In this document: piece after piece, positions 34,801 to 44,812 of the stretch | How the letters are laid out: each line of letters begins with the position of its first letter | How positions within the stretch are numbered: position 1 is the stretch's first letter | From: Dicaeum eximium | Lineage: Eukaryota > Chordata > Aves > Passeriformes > Dicaeidae | Direction of reading: 5' to 3' | DNA length: 64,000 nucleotides | NCBI GenBank assembly: GCA_013396995.1 | Contig: VWZP01007308.1 | Location: forward strand, 443,019 to 507,018 | Notes under the pieces: model-generated | The model's database searches: none | Told to the model about the DNA's origin: nothing | Seen by the model: the letters and a program-made list of their open reading frames with translations, nothing else | Position numbers and translations under genes: made by a program

Positions 34801-35884
34801 TAAAAGACCACCAAAAAAAGGAAATTAAAGAAAGACATGAATACCCAACCCAGTTGGGTGGGTGAGGAAAATCCACCTGGTTTGGTCAGGGTGCTGAAGG
34901 ACACCTTTCAGGAGCAGCACCAGCTTGGAGGGAGTGCTTGGGTTTGGAGAGCAGCTTCCATGGAGGGAAGGACAAAGCACAAGAGGTGGGGAATGAGATT
35001 GAATCCTCCAGAAAGTGCCTGAGTGGTCTGGGCCTGCAATTGGAACTAAATAAAAGAGAATATTTGCTTTTTGTAGTAAGGTTCTCACATCCTCCTCTTT
35101 GTGGGCATCAGTGAACACTTGAATGTTCCTCCTTGTCCCAGCTGAACATTTAAATAGACTTTGGCTCCCTTGTGCAATGGCTGATGGGGACAGCCCTGGC
35201 TGGGTAGGAGTTTGCTCAAGTTTATGTTTTGCTTTTTGAGCATCTATTTTGGGCCTGAAACATGAAAAGTCCCATAATTTGGTGCTCAGCTGAGGCTGAA
35301 CTTGAGAACTTCATATGGATTTAACACAAAAGGGAGTTAATCTTTTACAGGAAATAATTTACATATGGAAACAATTCTTAAAAACGAGATTGGGTAAATC
35401 TGGTCTCTAGGGACAAGGTGGGAAAGATTCTGACTGGATTTGTAAGGAATTTTTGTGTGTGTGGTTATAATTAGAAATTTACACATAGCAAAAGAAGTCT
35501 TGCTGTTGGATGTTGGTTATCATAGCCCGTAGGTTGTTTGGAGTTTTGTTTGGTTTATGAACTCTTTTCTTTAAATAGCACTTGAGCCTTGCAGAAGTTT
35601 GGCAGTGGCATGTTTAACTTTTGACTTAGTTTGGATGTTCAGTATTTTTGTTACAAAATAACTCTGATGCATTTTTATTTTTAATAACAAAAATTAATAA
35701 TCATTTGGGAACTGAAATTCTGTATTTGAGAAATTGCAAAGCCTCCATTTTGGGCTTTGTTCCACTGAAAGCAAGACAAAAAATTGGTGATTTCATGGTA
35801 GTTGTATTTTCTACTGCATTTCAAATCTGGTTTCAGTGCAGGCATGCAGAGTGATGATGAAAAGTTCTAAAAATGGGATACCTG
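31871..35884. other. Unique sequence, no gene seen
   Basis: 4 kb without recognisable transposons. 32100-34420 is balanced to GC-rich, with frames of up to 134 codons lacking features. 34420-34640 and 35220-35880 are AT-rich. A minus-strand donor-like CAG/GTAAGAG at about 34384-34390 has no matching acceptor upstream of it. Confidence 0.45.
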
Positions 35885-36302
35885 AGTCCAGGGCTAGAGT
35901 CAGGCTGGGAGAGCTGGGGGTGCTCACCTGGAGAACAGAAGGCTCCAGGGAGAGCTCAGAGCCCCTTCCAGGGCCTAAAGGGGCTCCAGGAGAGCTGGAG
36001 AGGGACTGGGGAAAAGGGCCTGGAGTGCCAGGACAAGGGGAATGGCTTCCCACTGCCAGAGGGCAGGGATGGATGGGATATTGGGAATGAGGAATTGTTC
36101 CCTGTGAGGGTGGGCAGGCCCTGGCACAGGGTGCCCAGAGCAGCTGTGGCTGCCCCTGGACCCCTGGCAGTGCCCAAGGCCAGGCTGGACAGGGCTGGAG
36201 CAGCCTGGGATAGTGGGAGGTGTTGCTGCCCATGGCAGGAGTGGGACTGGATGATGTTTAATGTCCCTTCCAAACCAAACCAGTCTGTGATTCTATGATT
36301 TT
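35885..36302 (+). mobile_element. CR1 LINE, 5'-truncated, passerine type, intact tail
   Basis: Sense copy with the full series 'ggctgggagagctgggggtg', 'gagaacagaaggctccaggg', 'ggctccaggagagctggaga', 'gaatggcttcccactgccag', 'gggatggatgggatattggg', 'gtgggcaggccctggcacag', 'ctgtggctgcccctggaccc', 'cccttccaaaccaaaccag', ending with readable octamers TGTGATTCTATGATT. Its low divergence from the copies at 8964 and 54592 suggests fairly recent insertion. There is no inverted tail at its 5' edge. Confidence 0.93.
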
Positions 36303-37379
36303 TTCTTTAGTAAAAGACAAGGGGTTTCTGACCTTCCAGTCTTGGAGAACTCTGGGGCCATGGCGTGCAAATACCAGTGCAGAGGAAGGATGGGTTGATG
36401 AGTGAATCCCTAATAAAAGGGGAGATGCAGCTTGGTGCCCTGTGAGCTGGGCTGGTGCCCAGGAAGCCATGGATGGGGAATGCTCTGGTCCCTGTAAGTG
36501 AGCCACGGCACAGGGACAGTCACCAGGGCAGGGGTGGCACAGGGACCGTCACCAGGGAAATGGTCCCTGCTGTGGCAGCGCTCACCTTTTGCCTCCAGCA
36601 CATCTTTTAAATTCAGGAGCAGGCAATGTCAAGCTTTGGGTTTTTCCATGGGAATGGGCCCTTTATCAGTAAACAGAGCCTCTCCGGGCTGGTGAGCGGT
36701 GCAGGTTCCTTAAGGGTATTCTTTCACCTGATTTTGGCAAGGCAGGTGGGTGCTGGTTAATGATTGCCTGGGACTGCTCCTGACTGGGCTCAGAACATGC
36801 CTGAGTGAGCACGGAGTTGAACCTGGGCTGGGGACCATGTCCTGGAGCTCATCCCACATCCCAGCACAGGGAACAGCGCTGGGGCAGCACCAGCACCTTG
36901 GGTCTGACCCACCTTGCTCCCAAAACTGGCACGTGGGCCCAGGTCCTCTGTGCAGATTCACAGAGTGTGAATGTGACAGGAATTGGAGGAATTGGGGAGC
37001 TGAGCCCAGGTGGTGGCACCTGGGGTGGCACAGGAGCAGGTGGATGGAGGGGAAGGCCTGGATGCCTTAACTTTTGTAGGATTTCATTTAAAGCCAGGCT
37101 TTGCTCCTTGCACGTCTGCTTCTCTCAAGGGACAGAAACCTCAGCTCAGAGGCCCAGGCCTCCAAGCAGGTGTTTTTTATTTATTAAATAAATTGGTCAT
37201 TGCTAAAAGATGCTTATATTTATTTATTTCTTATATATCTACATGCTCATGATGCTCTTGGAGGGTGCAGGAACCTGAGGTGGGGACCCAGGGCAGCTCA
37301 GCTCAGCATGCAGGACCCCAACCCCTGAGGCACCCTCCCAGCAGCACCTTCAGCTGACACCCCCAAAGGCCCTTTTATT
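36303..37379. other. Unique sequence, no gene
   Basis: 36300-37130 is GC-moderate with a two-unit direct repeat GCACAGGGAC(A/C)GTCACCAGGG at about 36508-36560. 37170-37240 is AT-rich with TTTATTTATT runs. Frames of up to 128 codons show no motif. Confidence 0.45.
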
Positions 37380-37790
37380 TTTATCGATTTGCCAACAAGC
37401 CAGTTATTCCAGCAATGCCTGGCTGCTGCTCCTGGCCATTCCTGGCTGCCCAGCCAGCTCCGTGTCGCGTGGTTTAATGATTGCAGACTTTAGTGCTGGT
37501 TAAATAGTGCTCAACAAGGAAACGGGGAAAAACCACACTGGGATAATCTAAGAAAAACAAGGATTATAAAAATGGCTCGAAGGGGCTGGCTGCTGGAAGC
37601 AAAACCTATTTTCTGGGTTTGTTGCTGCACCTTTGCTTGGGAAAAAAAAAAAAAATTGGAGCAGTTGTTGCACTCGTTTTCTCAGCAGATGGGCTGCTCC
37701 ATCGGCGGCACATTCACCCGTCTGGAAAGCAATTATGTTGCTTGGCCCAGTCTTGATTTGCACTTCTATTAGCATGGGCTTAACTATTGC
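37380..37790. promoter_or_regulatory. Repeat-free block, possible conserved element
   Basis: Includes TTTATCGATTTGCCAAC, 'ggtttaatgattgcagac', and 'ctgctccatcggcggcacat' at about 37695-37712 with two CpGs, interrupted by a 14-base A run at 37642-37655. No repeat family and no credible coding frame. It has the look of conserved non-coding DNA, but this is inference. Confidence 0.27.
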
Positions 37791-38984
37791 TGCCTTGGGA
37801 GGGAGGCTCCATGGATTAGTTCCTCTTGAAAACAAAAAAACCAAAACAAAATCAAGCTCATGATGCGCCACAAAAATGTTTCATGAAAAAAAAAAAAAAG
37901 GAAGAAAATTTTGATGCCATTTTGATTCAAAATGTTTCAGAAACTGCTGGAAGGTCACCTTAATATTCAGGTTATTGGTGGCAATGCAAGAGGAAATTTA
38001 AAATAATATAATGATGAGTGGTGCTGGCTGCACAGCCTTTTTTACAGCATTGTCTGCCATGGGGAGGGAGTTCTCCTTGTGTAGGTCAAGAAATTCACTG
38101 GTAAAATTTTATGTTTCATTCTTTCATTATAAGAAAGGACACAATTCATGACATTGGCATTCCTGTGGTGCTGGCAAGAGCTGCTGGAAAACGATCTGCT
38201 CTTGGCCTGCTCAAGGGTCCCCAAAGCTGGCCTGGACCAGGATGGGGACAAGGGCAGGGACAGGGCCCTCTTCCCTCCTATCAGGCAGAGCAAGATTTCT
38301 CCCTCAAGCAGCCCTGCACTTCTGTCTCAGGTGTCAGTCATGGAATCCACGTGTGGATGGATCAGTACATGGATATCCACAGGGCTGAAGCTCCCAGTCA
38401 CTTATTTTTATGTATCTGCTAAAACATTAATAGGAGCTACCCAAAAAAGCCCTGAAAGAGCTAAAGAGCTCCTGTTTTCTTTTTTTTTTTTTTTTTTTTT
38501 TTTTTAATAAGTGCAAGTTTTTATGAGCATGAAGTATTAAAGGCTTTACCAAAATTCAAATGTGCTGGCCTTGGGATGGGATTTGGGCAGCCCCTGCATG
38601 GTAGTTGCCCTGGAGTGGAGCTTGCTGGGACATGGGTTTGACTGGGGCTGGTTGTTAAAATTCTTCCCAACTTCCTCATTGCCCCAAAGACTTTGCTTTC
38701 TGTCCTGCTGACAGCAGTGTTGAGGAGGACATGGCTTAGTGCTGCTTTATATTTATTTCCTAGTTCTGTTTGAAAACAAATGAGTGGGAGTTGCTGTGAC
38801 TCCACAAGGCCATCAGACACGTGATATGGCCAGGATTCATTAATGCTATTTCTTCTTCATTTCACCAAAACGGATAAAAATGTGTAGAAACAGCAGGATA
38901 AAGGCCCATTTGGAGTTGGTTTGTGCCATCCATGCCCCTCTGGCTGTGCCCCCCTCCCCACCTCAGCTGGGATGATTCCCTCAC
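37791..38984. other. Unique sequence with a 26-base T run
   Basis: AT-rich sequence with an A run at about 37886-37899 and an uninterrupted T run at 38480-38505. A plus-strand frame of 119 codons ends inside the T run and is not credible. No gene is seen. Confidence 0.5.
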
Positions 38985-39021
38985 CTGTGCGCCCCGGGGC
39001 GGCTTTGGCCCCTGTGCCTGG
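38985..39021 (-). other. Candidate 37-nt exon on the minus strand (weak)
   Basis: On the minus strand the segment is preceded by a long C/T tract ending CTGCCCTCAG, an excellent acceptor, and followed by GTGAGG after CACAG, a good donor. It holds CpGs (GCCCCGGGGCGC). It falls inside an open frame of 200 codons (38857-39459), where it encodes about PGTGAKAAPGRT. The frame is not a family I recognise. Other exons and an assigned gene are missing, so confidence is low. Confidence 0.17.
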
Positions 39022-41109
39022 CTGAGGGCAGGGGGGAGGCAGGAGATGGGTGCAGGGGTCTGGCCAGTGCTGGGTGCTGCTGCAGGGCTGGGGGCCCACC
39101 CTGTGCTGGGTTCCTGCCCCAGGGCTCAGGGATGTGCCAGCACTGGCTGCTCTCTCCAGCCCTGGGGTCCTGCTCGGTGATGCTGTGGAGCCCTGGGCTG
39201 GCTGTGGTGGGAGGCCCCGCTCTAATTTTGTGTATAATAAAGCTCCTGGTGTGTTCCCACCCCGGAGCAGGAGCTGACAGCCATTTTGCCCATCATTAAT
39301 AGCACAGCTTAATCTCCCAACAAGACTTTTGCTGTGAAATTTCTGTAAAATGAAGCAAAACAAAACCTTTCTTCCTTCAGTATCTCCATTGCACCACCCC
39401 CTCCCAAACAAACACAAAAAATCTTGATTCCTCCTCTCCTGTGATGAACAATGACTCATTCAGATGGTTTTTTTCCTATTTTTTAACTGTTTTTTAAAAT
39501 CTATTTTCATTTTGGCCTATGCTTCAGTGGAGCAGCGGCACCACCGGTGAGGATTGCCCAGCTCCAACCAGCCCATGCCTCTGACTCTTTTTAACTCCTC
39601 CAAAACTTTTTAAAGTGTTTGGACTGAAATTTTCCAAGCCATGTGTCTGCCTAAGAGGGAAATTTGTTTGGAGAAGCCACAGCAAATCTCTCACTGGCCT
39701 GGCTGATGAATGGGCTCAGAGGAAGGAGGGTTTGCCCCTGGTGAGCCCAAAAATTAATGGGCATGGGAAGGAACCTGGCTTTTCTGAGCCCTTACAGGGG
39801 ATTTCCTACATTTTTCTGATCTTTAAGAATTGTGGGTTTGAGTCCTTCCCTCCTAAATGTGATTAAATGTCCCAGGGATTTGGGGCTGCACCATCACTGA
39901 GCTCTTTGCTTTAGGGAAGGAGGAAAACCATGGTTGGGTGTCAAGTGGAAAACTGGGAGAACTTTTTATATTTCAGGGATGTAGCACTGAGGAAAAACAC
40001 CCTGATCCAGCTGAGTTATTCATCTCAGGAAGTACCTGAGGTGTGAATGCTCAGCTGAGCCTCAAGAGATGTTGGCTGAAGAGCTGAGCAGAGCATCCCT
40101 GCCCAAACCCAGGGAGCAAGGCAAGTACAAATATGGGAGAGTGAAAAAAACCCAACCAGAAAAAAAGAGAAAGTAATAATAATTTCTAGAAAATATTCTA
40201 AAAATTCTAACTCTTAAGTGAAAAAAAATTGGAGGCCTGACAGAGCCCAGCCATGTCATTTTGGCTGCTAGATGTTTTTTTTTTTCCCCCCTTAATTTTA
40301 TCTAAATCAGATGGAGTGCTGGACACATTGAGGGTCCCATGGAAGGAGTGATGTGTATGCACCACCTCAGGATCAGAGCATGGGGCAGGCTTGTGGCACC
40401 TCAGGGCTGGTGGCATCTCAGGGCTGCTGGCATGTCACACAGGGTTCATTCCACCCAAATTTTTGGACAGTTTCTGACTTTCTGATTTTGCAACCGTGTT
40501 ACTTTTTCAGTGTTGGTTTTCATGTAAACCCAGCATAAGGTTCTGTTTCCAGGATGGGCTTTTAATCCTGGAAATATCTGATGGTGCTGGCCATTGTCCC
40601 TCAGACTCCCTGGGATTTATGAGCTGTTGGTTGGTGCCTCCCCTTGTTTACTTTCTTTCACTTTATCTGTTAATTTCCAGATTCTTTCACGTTTTTCCTT
40701 TCTACCTAATGCCTTAATTCTGGTGCTTTATTAATCTATCTAATTACGTTGAGTTCAAGTTGTTTGAAATCCACTTATGTTGGTATAGGAAGTACTTACT
40801 GTGTTAATCAAACGATCCAAGGTGGCTTCTCCTCTGAAGTCCTTAATTTGTGCTATACATATTCCTGTTAATAACATCCAACTTTGTAACAATGCACGTT
40901 TCCTCTATGTTTCCAAGGATACCCTGAAATACATTAATTCTCTGATTTTTTTCAAGTACACCAATAATTTATCTGGGATTGTGAGATGTTCCATTGTGTG
41001 GACACATCAAACACCAGCAGCCTCTGAAATCCCAGCAATGGTCTTTGTGCAGGGCTGGCAGAAGAGCTGGAGGGAAACAGCTGCTTAGCACAAGAACTAG
41101 TTCTCTTAC
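39022..41109. other. Unique sequence, no gene seen
   Basis: 39022-39260 is GC-rich. 39260-41100 is AT-rich with A and T tracts near 40148-40165, 40220-40229 and 40275-40290. No repeat family is recognised. Confidence 0.45.
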
Positions 41110-41235
41110 AGATTTCAAATATATATGTTTAATAGAAATATTTTTATTATATATGTTATATATTATATAATACAATATGGAATATATTTGAAATAGCACA
41201 CTGGATATGTAATATTTGTGTAATATAATAACTAC
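41110..41235. repeat. AT-rich low-complexity tract
   Basis: A run of ATAT, TTATATATTATAT and AATATTT words with almost no G or C. It is partly self-complementary and able to fold, but shows no regular unit. Confidence 0.75.
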
Positions 41236-43278
41236 AGAAAAATATTTCTTAGCGATTCCAAAATTTTATTTAAATCAGCTTTTAGGAAGCAGGTAAGAGA
41301 GAGGATCCTGGGAGGGCTCTTGTTTTGGGTGAGAAGCATCTCTTTTGTGATCAGCATTTTGTTTCTCCTCCTGAATAAACAGGACCTTGGTGGTGCTGGG
41401 TTTTGCTGCATGAGTATATTTGAGCAAACACTGTGAATGAAGCTTTGCTCCATCTCTGCAGGAGCAGAACAGTGTTTCCCACCTCTATTGGATTTTCATC
41501 ACTGTTTTCCCTTGCTGGGTCATACAGGCAGTGAAACCTGAAAGGGATGATAGTGAGGGGTTTCCCCCAAATTTTGTGTCCCCTGTACACTCCAACTCCA
41601 TGGTGAACATTGGACAGGGTGAAGGTCATCAAAAACCTGCAGAAACCAAGTTTGTGAGTCAAACTGGAGGTTCCAGGTGTGGGATATAGCTCTGGTTGGA
41701 TCTGTACACGCTACAGAGCAGCAGAGCCAGGGACAGGAAGGTGGCACCAAGTTAATTCTAGGTCTGACAAGCCCTGTTGCTGCTGAGGTTAAATCTCTAG
41801 GGTTTAGTTAAAGGACACCAAAGGTGCTCAAGGAGCAGCACCTCCATTTCTGGGACATCAGACACAGCACCAGCCACAGTGACTCTGTGGGAATACAGGG
41901 GGAGCTGTAGAAATTGGAGGCATTTAGGGCACCAAACAGACTTTGGCTGATGCCTTCAGTCTCTCCACATCCAGAGCCATGCAGTGCCATTGGGAACAGC
42001 AGGGAAGTGGTGGGACCACTGACAACATGGGGCTGGTGCTCCAGCCTCTGAAAGTGCCCTGCTCTGCCCTGCTGGGCTCTGCAGGCTTTGCCCTGTTCTT
42101 GTTTTCTGGCATAGAAGTCGTGGTTTCTGCACAAATGCAAAAGCAGGGCTGTGCAGGAGCCGTGGCACAGGGCTGGCTCACAGGGACCATGAGCATCCCT
42201 GTGCCTCAGCACACGGACACCAACGGCTTTTCCAGACATCAGTTACCAGAACAAGGCTGGGGCACCCATTGCTTTCTCCCATGCTGTGCTCTCTGCCTAT
42301 AGAAGTGGTTGTTTTGGCTGCTGGGTGATTTGGGAGCAAGATTCTCCCAGCTGGACTGGTCCTTCGGCGTTGGGCATGTTCCAGATGCCAACCCATGTCC
42401 TGGCCTTAAGTGTGTCACTCCAAGAATAGCATTAAGGTTTCAAACTGAAGGAGGGATACTTTTTTTGTGTGTGGTGGTTAATGATTAATTAGGTCAAATT
42501 CTCCAAAATTAGACTGCTGGAGAAGGAATGGGCCAGCAATTTGCATTTTGACAAAAGCTTATGACAGAAACTGATGGGGCCTGATTCTACCTCCTCCCTC
42601 CTCATGCTCTGTCCCATGCCCCAAACTCACTTTTCCCCAGAAGAGGTTCCTTTTAAAAATTGTATCCATTAATATCCCAATTTCCTTCCCCCCCTCCCTT
42701 TTCAAATCTTGCATTAAACCCCTGTAGATTCTGCTTTAAGTAGGCAATTAAGCTAACAACATAATTATATCCCTTAATGCTCATTTTAACCAGTTTAGAG
42801 AAGAAACAAAAGGGGAAAGCAGCTTCAAATATATGGAAATAAAAGCTCTGTTGTAAAGATATTTTTGATACTCGCGATAATTTGTGCAGAGTGCAGAGTT
42901 GGCCCATTAGAGGCTGCAGGGAAGCCTGCAGGTCACATTGAAGAGCCTCATGGGCACTGTGGGGTTTTACCTTCTGAATGTCCTTTTTCTGAACCCTACA
43001 AATTTTGGGGCATCCCAGAAGACTCCAGAGTGTATCCACTTCATATTGCAACACAGTGGCTGCGTAGCTGTGGCCTGATAGGGTTTTCTCTTTTTTATTA
43101 CCTCTGCAATCACTCACCAGAGACCAATCGTGAGGCTGCTGCTGCCGCTCACCACGCATGTGAGCAGAGAAGTGAGTGCTGGGAAGGAGCACTGATGGGG
43201 AATTACTGCAGTAGGGCTGAGCCAAGGCTGGGAGGCTCCTCAAGGAGCCCAAGGGTGGCTCTGCCCTCATGGCAGCAA
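41236..43278. other. Unique sequence, no gene supported
   Basis: Balanced to AT-rich sequence. The longest minus-strand frame of the window (42653-43381, 242 codons) lies partly here. It has no recognisable domain, no signal or membrane pattern and no good start context, and it runs into a small tandem repeat. I regard it as unsupported. Confidence 0.45.
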
Positions 43279-43335
43279 GCAGGAAAACTGCTGTAGAGCA
43301 GGAAAACTGCTGTGGAGGAGGAAAACTGCTGTGGT
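43279..43335. repeat. 19-bp tandem repeat, three units
   Basis: Units start at 43279, 43298 and 43317. The shared text is G(C/G)AGGAAAACTGCTGT(A/G)G. It is a recent slippage repeat just upstream of the TAGAA array. Confidence 0.9.
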
Positions 43336-43550
43336 TTTGTGCAGAGCACACAACATCCACAAAAATCTGTCTGCAAGGCACAAAGTTTTGTGAAGCCCCT
43401 CAGAGCTTGGAGCCAAGGAGCTGCTTTGGCATCTTGCTGGAGCAGCCAAGCACTTGGCTGGAGCCTGACTTTCTGAGGTTAACTGGTGAAAGGCTGAGGG
43501 TGCAGCACAGACCCAAAGAACTGTGGACTCTGCTGTCCTTTGCAGAAGAA

Positions 43551-43695
43551 TAGAATAGAATAGAATAGAATAGAATAGAATAGAATAGAATAGAATAGAA
43601 TAGAATAGAATAGAATAGAATAGAATAGAATAGAATAGAATAGAATAGAATAGAATAGAATAGAATAGAATAGAATAGAATAGAACAGAACAGAA
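43551..43695. repeat. TAGAA pentanucleotide microsatellite, 29 units
   Basis: There are 27 perfect TAGAA units (43551-43685), then two CAGAA units (43686-43695). The array ends where the antisense CR1 begins. On the minus strand it reads as ATTCT repeats that continue the CR1 3' tail, whose normal unit is ATTCTATG, so the array most likely grew from the tail. Length is probably variable between individuals and may be collapsed in an assembly. It gives rise to a minus-strand frame of Phe/Tyr/Ser/Ile repeats that is not a gene. Confidence 0.97.
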
Positions 43696-44290
43696 TAGGG
43701 ACCTTTAAAGCCCATCTCGTTCCAACCCCCCTGCAGTGAGTAGGGACACCTTCTACTATCCCAGAGTGCTCCAAGCCTTGTCCAAACTGGCCTTGGATGC
43801 TTCCAGGGATCCAGGGTCAGCCACAGCTTCTCTGGGCACCCTGTGCCAGTGTTTTGCCACCCTCATTGTAAAAAACATCTTCCTTATATCTAATCTAGAT
43901 CTCCACTCTTTTAGTTTAAAACCATCTCCTCTTGTCCTATCACTACTGCATTGCTAAAAACTCTGTCCCCGTTTTTCCTTATAAACCTCCATTAAGCAGT
44001 GAAAAGCCATAATAAGGTCTCCTCAGAGCCTTCTCTTCTCCAGGAGAACACCCTCAGCTCTCCCAGCCTGGCTCCAGAGCAGAGGGGCTCCAGGTCTTGG
44101 GGCATCACCTCTGGACCCTCCAGCAGCTCCAGGTCCTTCCTGTGCTAGGCCCCAGGGCTGGGGCAGCTCTGCAGGTGGGGTCTCTGCAGGGGAAGAATCT
44201 CCCCTCCCCTGCTGCCCATGGTGCTGGGGGATCAGCCCAGGATGTGTTTGGCTTCTGGGCTGTGTTCACATTCTCTGTTCTTCACTCCCT
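43696..44290 (-). mobile_element. CR1 LINE, antisense, long copy
   Basis: Tail first on the plus strand: 'gggacctttaaagcccatct', 'cgttccaacccccctgcagt', 'agggacaccttctactatcc', 'ttggatgcttccagggatcc', 'cttctctgggcaccctgtgc', 'accatctcctcttgtcctat', 'ccttataaacctccattaag', 'gagccttctcttctccagga', 'gcagaggggctccaggtctt', 'gcaggtggggtctctgcagg', 'cagcccaggatgtgtttggc'. About 595 bases. Its inner part keeps the older 'cctcttgtcctatcac' form instead of the passerine 'gcttcccactgccag' block. The 5' end fades at about 44290. Confidence 0.88.
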
Positions 44291-44533
44291 CGCAGTAGAG
44301 GAGCCTCCAAGCAGTCTGGCCTGGTTTTGGGGCTCCTGGGACAGGGGGTTCAGAGCTGGGGGTTCCTGTCTCTTGTGACAGCTCATCTGGGTCTGGTGAG
44401 GAGCACCAGCTTGATCATGGTCCCCCTCAGGAATGGGCTTTGAGGGTTTCAGCTGGCAGAAGAATCCTGTGTGATTCATTGGCTACTGGCCTTTTATCTG
44501 TAGAATAAAAGCTAGATAAGGAAGTGAAGGAAT

Positions 44534-44812
44534 TGGATGGATGGATGGATGGATGGATGGATGGATGGATGGATGGATGGATGGATGGATGGATGGATGG
44601 ATGGATGGATGGATGGGGGGATGGATGGATGGATGGAGTGGATGGATGGATGGATGGATGGATGGTGGGATGGATGGATGGATGGATGGATGGATGGATG
44701 GATGGATGGATGGATGGATGGATGGATGGATGGATGGATGGATGGATGGACAGATGGAAGGAGGGAAGGATGGATGGATGGATGGAAGGAAGGAGGGAAG
44801 GAAGGATGGGAG
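44534..44812. repeat. GGAT tetranucleotide microsatellite with purine-rich tail
   Basis: TGGA/GGAT units run from 44534 to 44749, broken at about 44614 (GGGGGG), 44637 (GGAGTGG) and 44666 (GGTGGGA). The first and last blocks each hold about 20 units. 44750-44812 is a degenerate GGAA/GGAT tail. Open frames on both strands (Met-Asp-Gly-Trp repeats on plus, Ile-His-Pro-Ser repeats on minus) are by-products; one continues to 45615 to give the longest frame of the window (363 codons). Confidence 0.97.

Noticed and set aside
41110..41235. AT-rich palindromic tract as a possible replication origin or matrix attachment site
   Set aside because: AT-richness alone is not specific; no supporting motif arrangement is visible.
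42653..43381. Longest minus-strand frame, 242 codons
   Set aside because: No recognisable domain, signal or membrane pattern; it crosses the 19-bp tandem repeat. An internal donor/acceptor pair (about 43119-43180) is possible but the acceptor is mediocre. Length alone is not enough.
43400..43774. 124-codon minus-strand frame of Tyr-Ser-Ile-Leu-Phe repeats
   Set aside because: It is the TAGAA array read on the other strand plus CR1 flank.
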